Assembly (NCBI GenBank): GCA_028284945.1
Contig: JANQQJ010000024.1
Coordinates: 62,001 to 126,000 of the forward strand
Origin: Alphaproteobacteria bacterium
GTDB lineage: Bacteria > Pseudomonadota > Alphaproteobacteria > SMXS01
DNA length: 64,000 nucleotides
Reading direction: 5' to 3'
Shown: piece after piece, positions 54,042-62,715 of the stretch
Position numbering within the stretch: the stretch's first letter is position 1
Layout: every line of letters begins with the position of its first letter
Made by a program: the position numbers and the translations under genes
The notes under the pieces: generated by a model
What the model saw: only the letters and a program-made list of their open reading frames with translations
Told to the model about the DNA's origin: nothing
The model's database searches: none

Positions 54042-54917
54042 ATGCGTACGACCCAGAGAATTGCAGATGAATCCGCGATCCTGACCGTGGCCCCGCTGAC
54101 CGGTGCAATGGGTGCTGAATTGTCGGGCATCGACCTTCGCGATCCGTTGTCGGACTCCGCCCTCAGTGAAATCCGTGACGCGCTGCATAGTTACGGCGCC
54201 GTGTTCTTCCGTGACCAGCCCCTGACTCATGACCAGCACCTGGTTTTTGCGCGGCACTTCGGTGCGCTGGAAGAACACCCCATCGTCAATGGCATGGAAA
54301 GCCACCCCGAAATCATCCGCATGCACAAACCCGCCGGCGAGAGCGCCAGCTTTGGCGTTGGCTGGCATTCGGACAACTCGTTCCTGTCAGAACCCAGCCT
54401 GGGATCCATCGTCCGTGCGGAGATCGTGCCGCCGCATGGCGGCGATACGCTGTTTACCAATATGGCCGCCGCCTATGACGGCTTGTCGCCGGGCATGAAG
54501 CGCTTGCTCGACGGCCTTGTCGCCGTGCACAGCGCCAGCGAAGCTTATACGTCCGATACCGCTGTCGACAAATATGATGGGGACACGGCAATTACCTATC
54601 GCCGGTCCGACGCGATCACCAACAGGGTTGAGCACCCCGTCGTGCGCACACACCCGGAAAGTGGCCACAAAGCGCTTTACGTCAATCCGATGTTCACGCT
54701 TCACTTTAAGGATATGAGCAAGGAGGAAAGCGCCGGCCTGCTCGACTATCTGTTTCGTCATGCAACGCGCGGTGAATTTCAATGCCGGTTCCGCTGGCAG
54801 CCCGGCTCGGTCGCCTTCTGGGATAACCGCCTGGTGATGCACAATGCACTCAATGACTATCAGGGTTTCGAGCGGTTGCTCTATCGGGTAACGGTCGCAG
54901 GCGACCGACCATTCTAA
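54042..54917 (+). CDS. TauD/TfdA family Fe(II)/2-oxoglutarate dioxygenase
   Basis: About 291 residues. The iron triad is visible as GWHSDNSFL (His and Asp) and FWDNRLVMHNAL (distal His), with YRVTVAGDR containing the 2-oxoglutarate-binding Arg. Members oxidise taurine, phenoxyacetates or sulfate esters. The start is uncertain: the frame opens with a TTG at 54003 and has an ATG at 54042, neither with a clear ribosome site. It is the first of three closely packed genes. Confidence 0.9.
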   Translation: MRTTQRIADESAILTVAPLTGAMGAELSGIDLRDPLSDSALSEIRDALHSYGAVFFRDQPLTHDQHLVFARHFGALEEHPIVNGMESHPEIIRMHKPAGESASFGVGWHSDNSFLSEPSLGSIVRAEIVPPHGGDTLFTNMAAAYDGLSPGMKRLLDGLVAVHSASEAYTSDTAVDKYDGDTAITYRRSDAITNRVEHPVVRTHPESGHKALYVNPMFTLHFKDMSKEESAGLLDYLFRHATRGEFQCRFRWQPGSVAFWDNRLVMHNALNDYQGFERLLYRVTVAGDRPF

Positions 54918-54921
54918 AGAT

Positions 54922-55761
54922 ATGACGACCGGTCCCCGACTGCTGGTGATCGACGCCTATGACCCGGCGGGCCGGGCGGCGATTGTCGGCGCGGGCGCGA
55001 CCAAGGCCGGCGAGCTTTACCGCCGCGCGCTTACAACGCTTTGCCCGAATGCAGATACTGATGTTCTGTTTTTTGGCGAAGCCAATGTACCCGATCTTGA
55101 CGGTTGGGATGGCGTGCTGTGGACCGGATCGAGCCTGACCATCCATCAGCCGGACGATACGGTGCATGATCAGATCAATCTGTGCCGGGCCGTGTTTGAT
55201 CGAGGCACACCGCAATTCGGCAGCTGCTGGGCCGCCCAATTGGCCGCGGTTGCCGCCGGTGGCGCGTGCGGACCAAACCCGAAAGGACGCGAGTTCGGCA
55301 TCTCGCGCAAAATCACCCTGAATGACGCGGGCGCGCAGCACCCATTGCATAGCGGCCGGCCCCGCGCGTTCGACGCCTTTACGGTCCATGCTGACATGGT
55401 CACGGCTCTGCCACAGGGCGCGACCGTACTGGCAGGCAACAGTTTTACAGAGGTTCAGAGCCTTGCCGTGGACCACGTGGGCGGCTGTTTCTGGGCGGTA
55501 CAATACCACCCCGAATATGACCTGAAGGAAGTGGCGCGGCTGGCAGACCTGCGGCGCGCCTCATTGATTGCACAGGGCACATTCGCCGACGACACCGATG
55601 CGGATCGCTTCATCTCCGCCGCCGAGGACCTGAATGTGACTCCTGAACGATCAGATCTGGCGTGGTCACTCGGTGTGGATGAAGATGTGCTTGATCCACG
55701 CACCCGCCTGATCGAGTTGCGCAATTGGTTGGACCACGTGGTGACCGGAAAGCCGTTCTGA
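54922..55761 (+). CDS. Class I glutamine amidotransferase-like protein
   Basis: The 279-residue protein has FGSCWAAQLAAVAAGG (nucleophilic Cys) and WAVQYHPEYDL (His-Glu pair), as in stand-alone GATase1 proteins. It begins 4 bp after the dioxygenase gene and ends immediately before a sodium:alanine symporter, which suggests use of an amino acid or gamma-glutamyl compound. It is only distantly similar to the amidotransferase at 34807. Confidence 0.88.
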   Translation: MTTGPRLLVIDAYDPAGRAAIVGAGATKAGELYRRALTTLCPNADTDVLFFGEANVPDLDGWDGVLWTGSSLTIHQPDDTVHDQINLCRAVFDRGTPQFGSCWAAQLAAVAAGGACGPNPKGREFGISRKITLNDAGAQHPLHSGRPRAFDAFTVHADMVTALPQGATVLAGNSFTEVQSLAVDHVGGCFWAVQYHPEYDLKEVARLADLRRASLIAQGTFADDTDADRFISAAEDLNVTPERSDLAWSLGVDEDVLDPRTRLIELRNWLDHVVTGKPF

Positions 55762-57222
55762 ATGGCAAACAGCATCGATCAGATTATCGACCAGGCTGTC
55801 CGCCCCGTCTCCGACGCGCTCAGCAGCGTGGTGTTCTATCCCATCCCGATTTTCGGTCAGGACGCGCCGATCATCGTGCTCTGGCTGATTTTGGGCGCGG
55901 CATTTTTCACGGTCTATACGGGCTTTATCGGCGTCACCGGCTTTCGGCACGCCCTGGCCCTGGTGTCGGGCCGGCTGACGGACAATAAAGCCCCGGGCGA
56001 GGTCAGCCATTTCCGCGCCCTGACGACGGCGGTATCTGGGACAGTAGGCGTCGGCAACATTGCCGGTGTCGCCATCACGATCAGTCTAGGCGGCCCTGGC
56101 GCGGCGTTCTGGCTGATGGTCGCGGGCCTTTTGGGCATGGCGACAAAATTTGTCGAATGCACGCTGGGCGTCAAATACCGCAAACACAATGAAGACGGCA
56201 GCGTTTCCGGCGGGCCGATGTATTACCTGCAATATGGGCTGGCTGAACGCGGCCTGCCGAAGCTGGGCCGTGCCCTGGGCCTGTTCTTTGCTGCGAGCAT
56301 CGTGATTGGCTGCCTGGGCATTGGGAACATGTTCCAGTCTAATCAGGCCTTTGCGCAATTTAGCGAGGTGGCCAGCCGCAACGGCGTGACCTTCTTTAAC
56401 GACAAAGGCTGGTTGTTCGGCCTTGTCATGGCCGTGCTGGTTGGATTGATCATCATCGGCGGCATCAAAAGCATTGCCCGGGTGACCGCCAGGCTGGTGC
56501 CCTTCATGATCCTGTTCTACATCGCCGGGGCGTTGGCCGTTTTGGTCCTCCGCGCAGAGGCCTTGCCCGGCGCCATCGCCATGATCCTCGAAGGCGCCTT
56601 TACCATGGAAGGCATGGCCGGCGGCTGGATCGGCGCGATGATCCTGGGCTTCCAGCGCGCCGTATTCTCCAACGAAGCCGGGTTGGGGTCTGCGGCCATC
56701 GCCCATTCAGCAGTGAGGACCGATCATCCGGTAACCGAAGGCTATGTCGCGCTGCTGGAGCCCTTTATCGACACAGTGGTCGTGTGTACGCTGACAGCGC
56801 TGGTGCTGACCACCACGATCTATTCCCCTGACATCGCGGCATCCGGTCTGGCAGGCATCGAACTGACCTCAGCAGCCTATGCCAGCGTTATCCCCTGGGC
56901 GCCCGAACCTTTGTCTGTTGCAGCCATCTTATTCGCCTTTTCGACCATGATCGGCTGGTCCTATTACGGGTTAAAGGGCTGGACCTATCTGTTGGGCGAA
57001 GGATTCTGGAAGGAAGCCGTGTTCAAACTGGTTTTCTGTGTGTTTGTGATCCTGGGCTGCAGCGTCCAACTGGACGCCATTTTGGACTTCGCCGACGCGC
57101 TGGTTTTCGTCATGGCCTTTCCCAATCTGATCGGTCTTTACATTCTGGTTCCGGTCGTAAAAGCCGAACTGGCGGCCTATCGCAGCGAAATCGCCATAAA
57201 ATCCAATGGCCCCGCTGCTTAA
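55762..57222 (+). CDS. Sodium:alanine (AGCS family) symporter
   Basis: This 486-residue membrane protein has AGCS signatures: GVGNIAGVAITISLGGPGAAFW, GLLGMATKFVECTLGVKYR, GGPMYYLQYGL and NEAGLGSAAIAHSA. It imports alanine, glycine or similar amino acids with sodium. Its ATG directly follows the amidotransferase stop codon (TGAATG), so it is translationally linked to it. With TauD and the amidotransferase it forms a compact operon. Confidence 0.95.
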   Translation: MANSIDQIIDQAVRPVSDALSSVVFYPIPIFGQDAPIIVLWLILGAAFFTVYTGFIGVTGFRHALALVSGRLTDNKAPGEVSHFRALTTAVSGTVGVGNIAGVAITISLGGPGAAFWLMVAGLLGMATKFVECTLGVKYRKHNEDGSVSGGPMYYLQYGLAERGLPKLGRALGLFFAASIVIGCLGIGNMFQSNQAFAQFSEVASRNGVTFFNDKGWLFGLVMAVLVGLIIIGGIKSIARVTARLVPFMILFYIAGALAVLVLRAEALPGAIAMILEGAFTMEGMAGGWIGAMILGFQRAVFSNEAGLGSAAIAHSAVRTDHPVTEGYVALLEPFIDTVVVCTLTALVLTTTIYSPDIAASGLAGIELTSAAYASVIPWAPEPLSVAAILFAFSTMIGWSYYGLKGWTYLLGEGFWKEAVFKLVFCVFVILGCSVQLDAILDFADALVFVMAFPNLIGLYILVPVVKAELAAYRSEIAIKSNGPAA

Positions 57223-57377
57223 GGTTGAGCAACAAAAGGCTAAGAAACGTATATATTGTATCGGGTTTGTAACAACAAAAACGCTTTCCCACGGAATCCA
57301 TAAAAGAGTAGCATGCGGCCTTGAAGGTGCTTCGGGAGCAGCGCTGAGCGTTTGTGTGGCTTGTGGGTAAACCACAG

Positions 57378-57394
57378 CCATCGGGCGCCGATGG
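57378..57394 (+). promoter_or_regulatory. Start-codon hairpin at TonB receptor 2
   Basis: CCATCGG (57378-57384) and CCGATGG (57388-57394) pair perfectly around GCG. The receptor ATG (57391-57393) is inside the right arm. A second imperfect stem, GGCTTGTGG/CCACAGCC, lies just upstream. No Shine-Dalgarno sequence is visible. Confidence 0.4.
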
Positions 57395-59736
57395 AGTTTG
57401 TTAGCTTGCTGAATATCCGAATTGCCGGTCTTGCAATGACAATGATGGGTTGGAGTGCCTTGTCCGAGGCGCCTCTGGCACAGAATACGCCTGACACCGG
57501 CGCCGAGCCTTTGTCCGCGGCTGTTATGGACGTGGTCGTTACGACAGCCCGCAAGCGCGAGGAGGCAGCCCAAAGCGTCCCAGGAACCGTAGCCGTATTG
57601 CCGCAGGCCCTGTTGGGGCGGCTCAGCGTCCAGGATATGGATGAGCTGGATGCCATCGCGCCTAATCTCTATGTCGCACCGGACAATGTATCGACACGGA
57701 CATCGCGGATTACCCTTCGGTCGCAGATTCAGAACGATACGCTGATTACGGTAGATCCGGCGGTCGGTCTTTATCTCGACGGTGTTTACGTCGCCCGCAG
57801 CGCCGGCGGCCTGTTCAACCTGCTCGATGTCGAACGGGTCGAAGTTCTGAACGGACCGCAAGGGACCCTTTATGGCCGCAATACAACCGGCGGCGCCATT
57901 GGTATCATCGCCAACAAACCCCGTCAGGATTTCGAAGGCTTTATCGATGTGACATTGGGCACCTATACCAATGCACCAGGATCGAAGAACACCATTCGCC
58001 ACGACTTTGCTGGCATGCTGAATGCGCCCCTGTCGGACAAGGCGGCCGTCCGGCTGGTTTTCCAGTCCACCAACCGGGGCGGGTTCGGTCAGAATACACT
58101 GCTCGACCGTGACCTGCAGGACGAGAACAATCTGGTCTGGCGGGCAAGCGTTTCACTAGAAGCAAGCGACCGCGTGTCCTTCCTACTGGTACATGACGGG
58201 ATGCAGGCCAGGGCCGGTGAACTGTTGTCGCAGGTTTCAGAAATCGTGCCCGGCGGCCTGGACCCGGCATGCGATCTGGCCAGTCCGATCCCGTCGGCGG
58301 CATTTGCTTGCGCCATCAATCTGTTCCTGACCGGCGGACAATGGGGTGCGGCCGCGCTTGACGGTGACCCGCGCCGCAACCAGCAGAACATTCTGCAATT
58401 GACCGGTGAGCCGGGAGAGATCAAAGCCGACGTCTATGGCGTCTCGCTGACCACCGAGATCGACCTTGATTCGGTCACGATCAAGAACATCACCGCCTGG
58501 CGCACGCTGGATCAGTTCAGCTCGTTCGATTTTGACGGCACACAGTTCGATATCGGCGAGGCTGTACAGACCGACGAACAAGACCAGATTTCCAGCGAGC
58601 TGCAGATCTATGGCGGGGGGCCGGACACCACTGTCGAGTGGATGCTGGGCGCGATTTACTTCTATGAAGATGGCCGTACGGACAATGTCGCGCGCTCGCT
58701 GTCGTTCCTGAACCCAACCAACCCGTTCGAGACCACCGGCAAGGGTATCAATGAGAGTATTGGTATTTTCGGGCATGCGACTGTCCGTTTGTCGGACATC
58801 TTCTCGTTTGTCGGCGGGCTTCGCTACACCTGGGAAAAGCGCCAATTGATCGCCGATAGCCGCGACGCGCTTTTCGGTTGCCTGGTGCCGCCCTCATTGA
58901 ATGTTGAGTTGGGCAGTGGTGGCTGCCGGGGCGAGTTCAGCGAAACCTTCTCCAAAGTAACCTGGGAAGCCGGCATCAACGCGCAACTGAGTGAAGACGT
59001 TCTAGCGTTCTTCAAGGTGTCTACCGGATTCAAATCCGGCGGTTTTAACCTGCGCGCCAGTACGGTCGCCGCATTCGATCCGTTCAGACCGGAAAATATC
59101 CTGAATTTTGAGATCGGCATCAAATCCACCTTCATGGATGGTCGCGGGCGGGCCAACCTGACGATCTTCTATTCTGACTACAAAGACATCCAGCGTACCG
59201 ACTTCACGATCGAGTCCGGTAATCTCAGTACCTTTATCTCTAACGCAGCCAGCGCCGATGTCTGGGGCGGCGAGCTGGAACTGGATTTCCTGCCCACCGA
59301 CAATCTGCAGCTTCGTGGAACACTGGGTGTGTCGATCGCCCGCTACAACACGTTCGACTTTGGCGGCCTGGATTTCTCTGACCGGCGGTTCCCACAGTCG
59401 CCCGACTACTCCTTCAGCCTGGCAATGATCTACACCCTGCCGGTTGACTGGCTGTCGAGCGACTGGACCTTTACCAGCGCGTTCAACTTCCGTGGCAAGG
59501 CCTATATGGATGTCGCCAATACGGAAAGCCTGATGCAGAAGGCTTACGGGCTCTTGGACCTGCGCCTCGACATCGAAATGCAAAAGACACCGGTGACGAT
59601 CAGCCTGTTTGCCAAGAACGTCACCAACAAGACCTACCGCGTAACCGGCACGACCTTCCTGGATCAGATCGGCTTCGCCTTTAATCATTATGGTCAGCCC
59701 AGGCAGGTGGGCCTGCAGGCGCGTGTAAACTGGTAG
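57391..59736 (+). CDS. TonB-dependent outer-membrane receptor 2
   Basis: About 781 residues from the ATG at 57391, which gives a signal peptide (LNIRIAGLAMTMMGWSALS). A TonB-box-like stretch MDVVVTTARKREEAAQ follows, then the plug with VERVEVLNGPQGTLYGRNTTGGAI and a beta-barrel ending QVGLQARVNW. The VVTTARKREE plug start is typical of sphingomonad/caulobacter-type receptors of unknown substrate. It is unlike the receptor at 11734. The frame opens at a TTG (57352) with no better ribosome site. Confidence 0.93.
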   Translation: MEFVSLLNIRIAGLAMTMMGWSALSEAPLAQNTPDTGAEPLSAAVMDVVVTTARKREEAAQSVPGTVAVLPQALLGRLSVQDMDELDAIAPNLYVAPDNVSTRTSRITLRSQIQNDTLITVDPAVGLYLDGVYVARSAGGLFNLLDVERVEVLNGPQGTLYGRNTTGGAIGIIANKPRQDFEGFIDVTLGTYTNAPGSKNTIRHDFAGMLNAPLSDKAAVRLVFQSTNRGGFGQNTLLDRDLQDENNLVWRASVSLEASDRVSFLLVHDGMQARAGELLSQVSEIVPGGLDPACDLASPIPSAAFACAINLFLTGGQWGAAALDGDPRRNQQNILQLTGEPGEIKADVYGVSLTTEIDLDSVTIKNITAWRTLDQFSSFDFDGTQFDIGEAVQTDEQDQISSELQIYGGGPDTTVEWMLGAIYFYEDGRTDNVARSLSFLNPTNPFETTGKGINESIGIFGHATVRLSDIFSFVGGLRYTWEKRQLIADSRDALFGCLVPPSLNVELGSGGCRGEFSETFSKVTWEAGINAQLSEDVLAFFKVSTGFKSGGFNLRASTVAAFDPFRPENILNFEIGIKSTFMDGRGRANLTIFYSDYKDIQRTDFTIESGNLSTFISNAASADVWGGELELDFLPTDNLQLRGTLGVSIARYNTFDFGGLDFSDRRFPQSPDYSFSLAMIYTLPVDWLSSDWTFTSAFNFRGKAYMDVANTESLMQKAYGLLDLRLDIEMQKTPVTISLFAKNVTNKTYRVTGTTFLDQIGFAFNHYGQPRQVGLQARVNW

Positions 59737-59812
59737 GCCCGCTACCCCGGCCTAAAAATCCCTAGCCGGTTGCGCCATGAGAGGCTAAGAAAATGCCCGG
59801 GGAGACAAGACC

Positions 59813-60286
59813 GTGGCAAAACCGGCTGACGTTCTAGACGCAGACGAACTCGCAAAATGCGAGCAGGCGACGGCCATTTGTCCCAGCTCCAGCCTCAAGA
59901 AATCTTCGCGCGCGGTGTCCCGTTACTTCGACGATGCATTGCAGCCGGTCGGCCTTCGGTCCGGGCAATTAGTCATGCTGATGACCATTGCCGTGCTTGA
60001 ACAGCCAACCTATGGGCAACTGGCCCGTGAACTGGTGATGGACAGTTCGACCATTGCCAGAAGCCTGCGCCCGCTGGAGCGCGAAGGCCTGATCGACCTG
60101 GTTCCCGGGCCGGACAGGCGGCGCAAATCTGTTCAGGTTACCAAAGAAGGCGCCGACCGTATCCGCGCCGCCATGCCCCATTGGGAACGGGCGCAGGAAC
60201 GCTTCGTGCAGGAAATCGGCGCGAAAACCTGGGACGGTGTTCAAAAGGGCCTGACCGCCACCCTGGCTGGCACAAGAGCGCTCTAA
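59813..60286 (+). CDS. MarR family transcriptional regulator
   Basis: The 157-residue protein has a winged helix: PTYGQLARELVMDSSTIARSLRPLEREGLIDLVPGPDRRRKSVQVT, with the Asp-Arg wing turn. The GTG start has GGGGAGACAAGACC upstream. MarR proteins usually repress nearby catabolic or efflux genes in response to aromatic ligands. Its stop (TAA) abuts the ATG of the acyl-CoA dehydrogenase gene, so the regulator and enzyme form an operon. Confidence 0.92.
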   Translation: MAKPADVLDADELAKCEQATAICPSSSLKKSSRAVSRYFDDALQPVGLRSGQLVMLMTIAVLEQPTYGQLARELVMDSSTIARSLRPLEREGLIDLVPGPDRRRKSVQVTKEGADRIRAAMPHWERAQERFVQEIGAKTWDGVQKGLTATLAGTRAL

Positions 60287-61483
60287 ATGGACCTCGCCTT
60301 CAGCCCTGAGGATGAAGCGTTCCGCCTGGAGGTGCGCGACTTCTTTCAAAACCGCTACCCGAAAGACATTCTCGACAAGCTGCAACGGGGACAGACGCTG
60401 CAAAAGGACGATCATGTCCGGTCAGAAAAAGCCCTGAACGACCAGGGCTGGGTGGCAGTGAACTGGCCCGTTGAATATGGCGGCACCGGCTGGACGGTTA
60501 CACAAAAGTACATCTTTGACGAGGAGCTGCAGCGTGCCGGTGCCCCCTCGGTGGTTCCCATGGGCCTGCTCTATGTTGCACCGGTGATCTATACTTTCGG
60601 GTCGGAGGAGCAGAAAAAGCGCTTCCTGCCTGATATCCTCTCCAGCGACGTATTCTGGGCGCAGGGGTACTCGGAACCTGAAGCCGGATCGGATCTGGCC
60701 TCGCTGCGGACCAAGGCCGAGCTTGAGGGCGACCACTATATCGTCAATGGCACCAAGATCTGGACCAGCCAAGCCCATTATGCGGACTGGATCTTCTGCC
60801 TGGTGCGCACGGATGACTCAGGCAAACCCCAGGAAGGCATCACCTTTCTATGCATGGACATGCAGACGCCGGGCATTCGCGTCGAGCCGATCATTACCAT
60901 CGATGGTGGCCATCATCTGAATCAAGTGGTCTTTGAAGATGTGCGGGTGCCGGTTGAAAACCGGATCGGCGAGGCAGGCATGGGCTGGACCTATGCCAAA
61001 TATTTGCTGACCCATGAACGCACCAGCTATGCCCATGTGGCGCGCAAGAAGATGGATATCGCACGACTGCGGAACCTGGCGCGAACCATTGACGCCAGCG
61101 GTGGGACACTGGCCGAAGACCCATTGTTCATGGGCAAGGTCGTCGAGGCCGAGGTTCAACTAGCCTCACTGGAAATGACGGCGCTGCGCGCCCTGTCATC
61201 ACTATCTGCCGGGGACGCCCCGGGCAACGAGTCCTCGGTGCTGAAGATCATGGCCACCGAACAGGCACAGAATATCACCGAGCTGTTCTTGGAACTGGGC
61301 GGCTATTACAGCGCTCAATTCATTGCCGACCGCTCCCGGCCTGACTGGAATTCGAATACCGGCATTCCGGATTTCTGCGCGCCGTCGACCGCAGCCTATT
61401 TCTTCAACCGGGCCCAGACAATTTATGGCGGCTCAACAGAGGTTCAGAAAAACGTTATCGCCAAGCAGGTGCTGCAGATCTAA
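60287..61483 (+). CDS. Acyl-CoA dehydrogenase
   Basis: The 398-residue flavoprotein has ALDH-unrelated ACAD blocks: FWAQGYSEPEAGSDLASLRT, KIWTSQAHYADW (FAD/substrate contact), and the C-terminal AQTIYGGSTEVQKNVIAKQVL. The usual catalytic Glu position is not clear from sequence alone. It introduces a double bond in an acyl-CoA. It is the second gene after marR and overlaps the convergent response-regulator gene by 4 bp. Confidence 0.93.
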   Translation: MDLAFSPEDEAFRLEVRDFFQNRYPKDILDKLQRGQTLQKDDHVRSEKALNDQGWVAVNWPVEYGGTGWTVTQKYIFDEELQRAGAPSVVPMGLLYVAPVIYTFGSEEQKKRFLPDILSSDVFWAQGYSEPEAGSDLASLRTKAELEGDHYIVNGTKIWTSQAHYADWIFCLVRTDDSGKPQEGITFLCMDMQTPGIRVEPIITIDGGHHLNQVVFEDVRVPVENRIGEAGMGWTYAKYLLTHERTSYAHVARKKMDIARLRNLARTIDASGGTLAEDPLFMGKVVEAEVQLASLEMTALRALSSLSAGDAPGNESSVLKIMATEQAQNITELFLELGGYYSAQFIADRSRPDWNSNTGIPDFCAPSTAAYFFNRAQTIYGGSTEVQKNVIAKQVLQI

Positions 61484-62205
61484 CCACCCGGCGAAAACAA
61501 ATAACCCACACCGCGGATGGTCTTGATCAACGCCGGGCGCGATGGCTCGGTTTCAATCTTCTTGCGCAACCGGTTGATGCGGATGTCGATGCTTCGGTCG
61601 AAAGGTTCCCAATCCCGATTGTGGGCCATGTCGAGCAACTGATCACGGCTCAACACACGATCAGGGTGCGTAACAAACGCCTTCATCAGATCAAATTCCA
61701 TACTGGTTAACGGCACGTCTTCACCGTCCAGCGTGACAAGCTGACGCGCGTCGAGCCGCAGGACAAACCGGCCAAACTTCACATCATGATCCGGCCCGAC
61801 CGATGCCGATGCGGCTTCAGCCGGACCGGTTGATCGGTTCAAGCGACGGCCAAGCGCCTTGATCCGCGCCAGCAATTCACGAGGTTGGAACGGCTTGCCG
61901 ACATAGTCATCCGCGCCGAGTTCCAACCCGAGCACCCGGTCAACTTCATCATCGAACGCCGTCAGCATGATGATGCCGACGTCGCGCTGATCCCGAAGGT
62001 GCCGGGCCAGACTCAATCCGTCTTCACCGGGCAACCCAACATCAAGCAACACAATGTCAACGTCATGCTCGTCCAGCACCTGGCGCATGGCATCACCATC
62101 CGGTGCCTCCAGCACGGTCAGACCCTGCGACGACAAATAGTCACGGATCATCGAGCGAACCTCAGGTTCGTCATCCACCGTCAATATGACGTATCCGTCG
62201 CTCAC
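61480..62205 (-). CDS. OmpR/PhoB family response regulator
   Basis: The 241-residue protein has an N-terminal receiver domain (LTVDDEPEVRSMI, phospho-acceptor Asp in IVLLDVGLPGEDG, Lys in DDYVGKPFQ) and a C-terminal winged helix (FDRSIDIRINRLRKKIE, TIRGVGYLF). It pairs most naturally with the histidine kinase at 62716 on the same strand. A small basic protein gene lies between them on the other strand, so the promoter region 62206-62369 is shared. Confidence 0.93.
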   Translation of the reverse strand: MSDGYVILTVDDEPEVRSMIRDYLSSQGLTVLEAPDGDAMRQVLDEHDVDIVLLDVGLPGEDGLSLARHLRDQRDVGIIMLTAFDDEVDRVLGLELGADDYVGKPFQPRELLARIKALGRRLNRSTGPAEAASASVGPDHDVKFGRFVLRLDARQLVTLDGEDVPLTSMEFDLMKAFVTHPDRVLSRDQLLDMAHNRDWEPFDRSIDIRINRLRKKIETEPSRPALIKTIRGVGYLFSPGG

Positions 62206-62715
62206 GTGTTCTGATCCACACTTGCCTTAATTGCGCCCACCTGCCGTCATTCTGAGAAATAGCAGAAACAAAAGAAACCAAATTCCCGTTCCGCTGAAAT
62301 CGTTCTGATACCGCAACAGCGTAGATTTCACAGTGTTGAAGCCCACAACCTTCCCCAAGGAGACAGACCATGATTATTACCAGCCACGATACAAAAGACA
62401 GGCACCATCCCCACGGCAGAGCCCGCCCGATCGACTCAACCGCCTGGCAGCGGCGCTCCAAACGCGTTCGCCGCTCCGGCCATGCCAACCGGATGCGGAT
62501 CCGCGGTTTCGGTTCAGCCCGTGTCCGTCACTGAGGCGTGGCACCGATTCCGACCGACACAGTCTCGGCAGGCGCGAACCATCCATCAAAGGAGAGCGGC
62601 AAGGACCGTGGCCCAGACCCCGGCGCCTGGCCTCTCCCATCCCGGTGACCCTTTGGCACGCTGCGCCCGCACGCTTTATGGCGCCAAGCCCTTGCCGCGC
62701 TAAATCTCTGCTGGG
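62206..62715. other. Intergenic region between the two-component genes
   Basis: This 510-bp gap contains the 54-codon gene at 62370-62534 and its promoter region. 62535-62715 shows no supported gene; a 31-codon GTG frame at 62608 is weak. Confidence 0.5.
62370..62534 (+). CDS. Small, strongly basic hypothetical protein (54 residues)
   Basis: An ATG with a perfect AAGGAG (62357-62362) 7 nt upstream opens a 54-codon frame. The product is rich in Arg, His and Lys (WQRRSKRVRRSGHANRMRIR in the middle), with a polar N-terminus (MIITSHDTKDRHHPHGRARP). I do not recognise a family; the composition suggests binding to nucleic acid or to an acidic partner. It is transcribed divergently from the response regulator and towards the histidine kinase, so the two-component system could control it. 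Confidence 0.55.
   Translation: MIITSHDTKDRHHPHGRARPIDSTAWQRRSKRVRRSGHANRMRIRGFGSARVRH

Noticed and set aside
62608-62703. A 31-codon GTG frame after the small basic protein gene
   Set aside because: The ribosome site is badly spaced, the product is short and proline-rich, and nothing supports coding.
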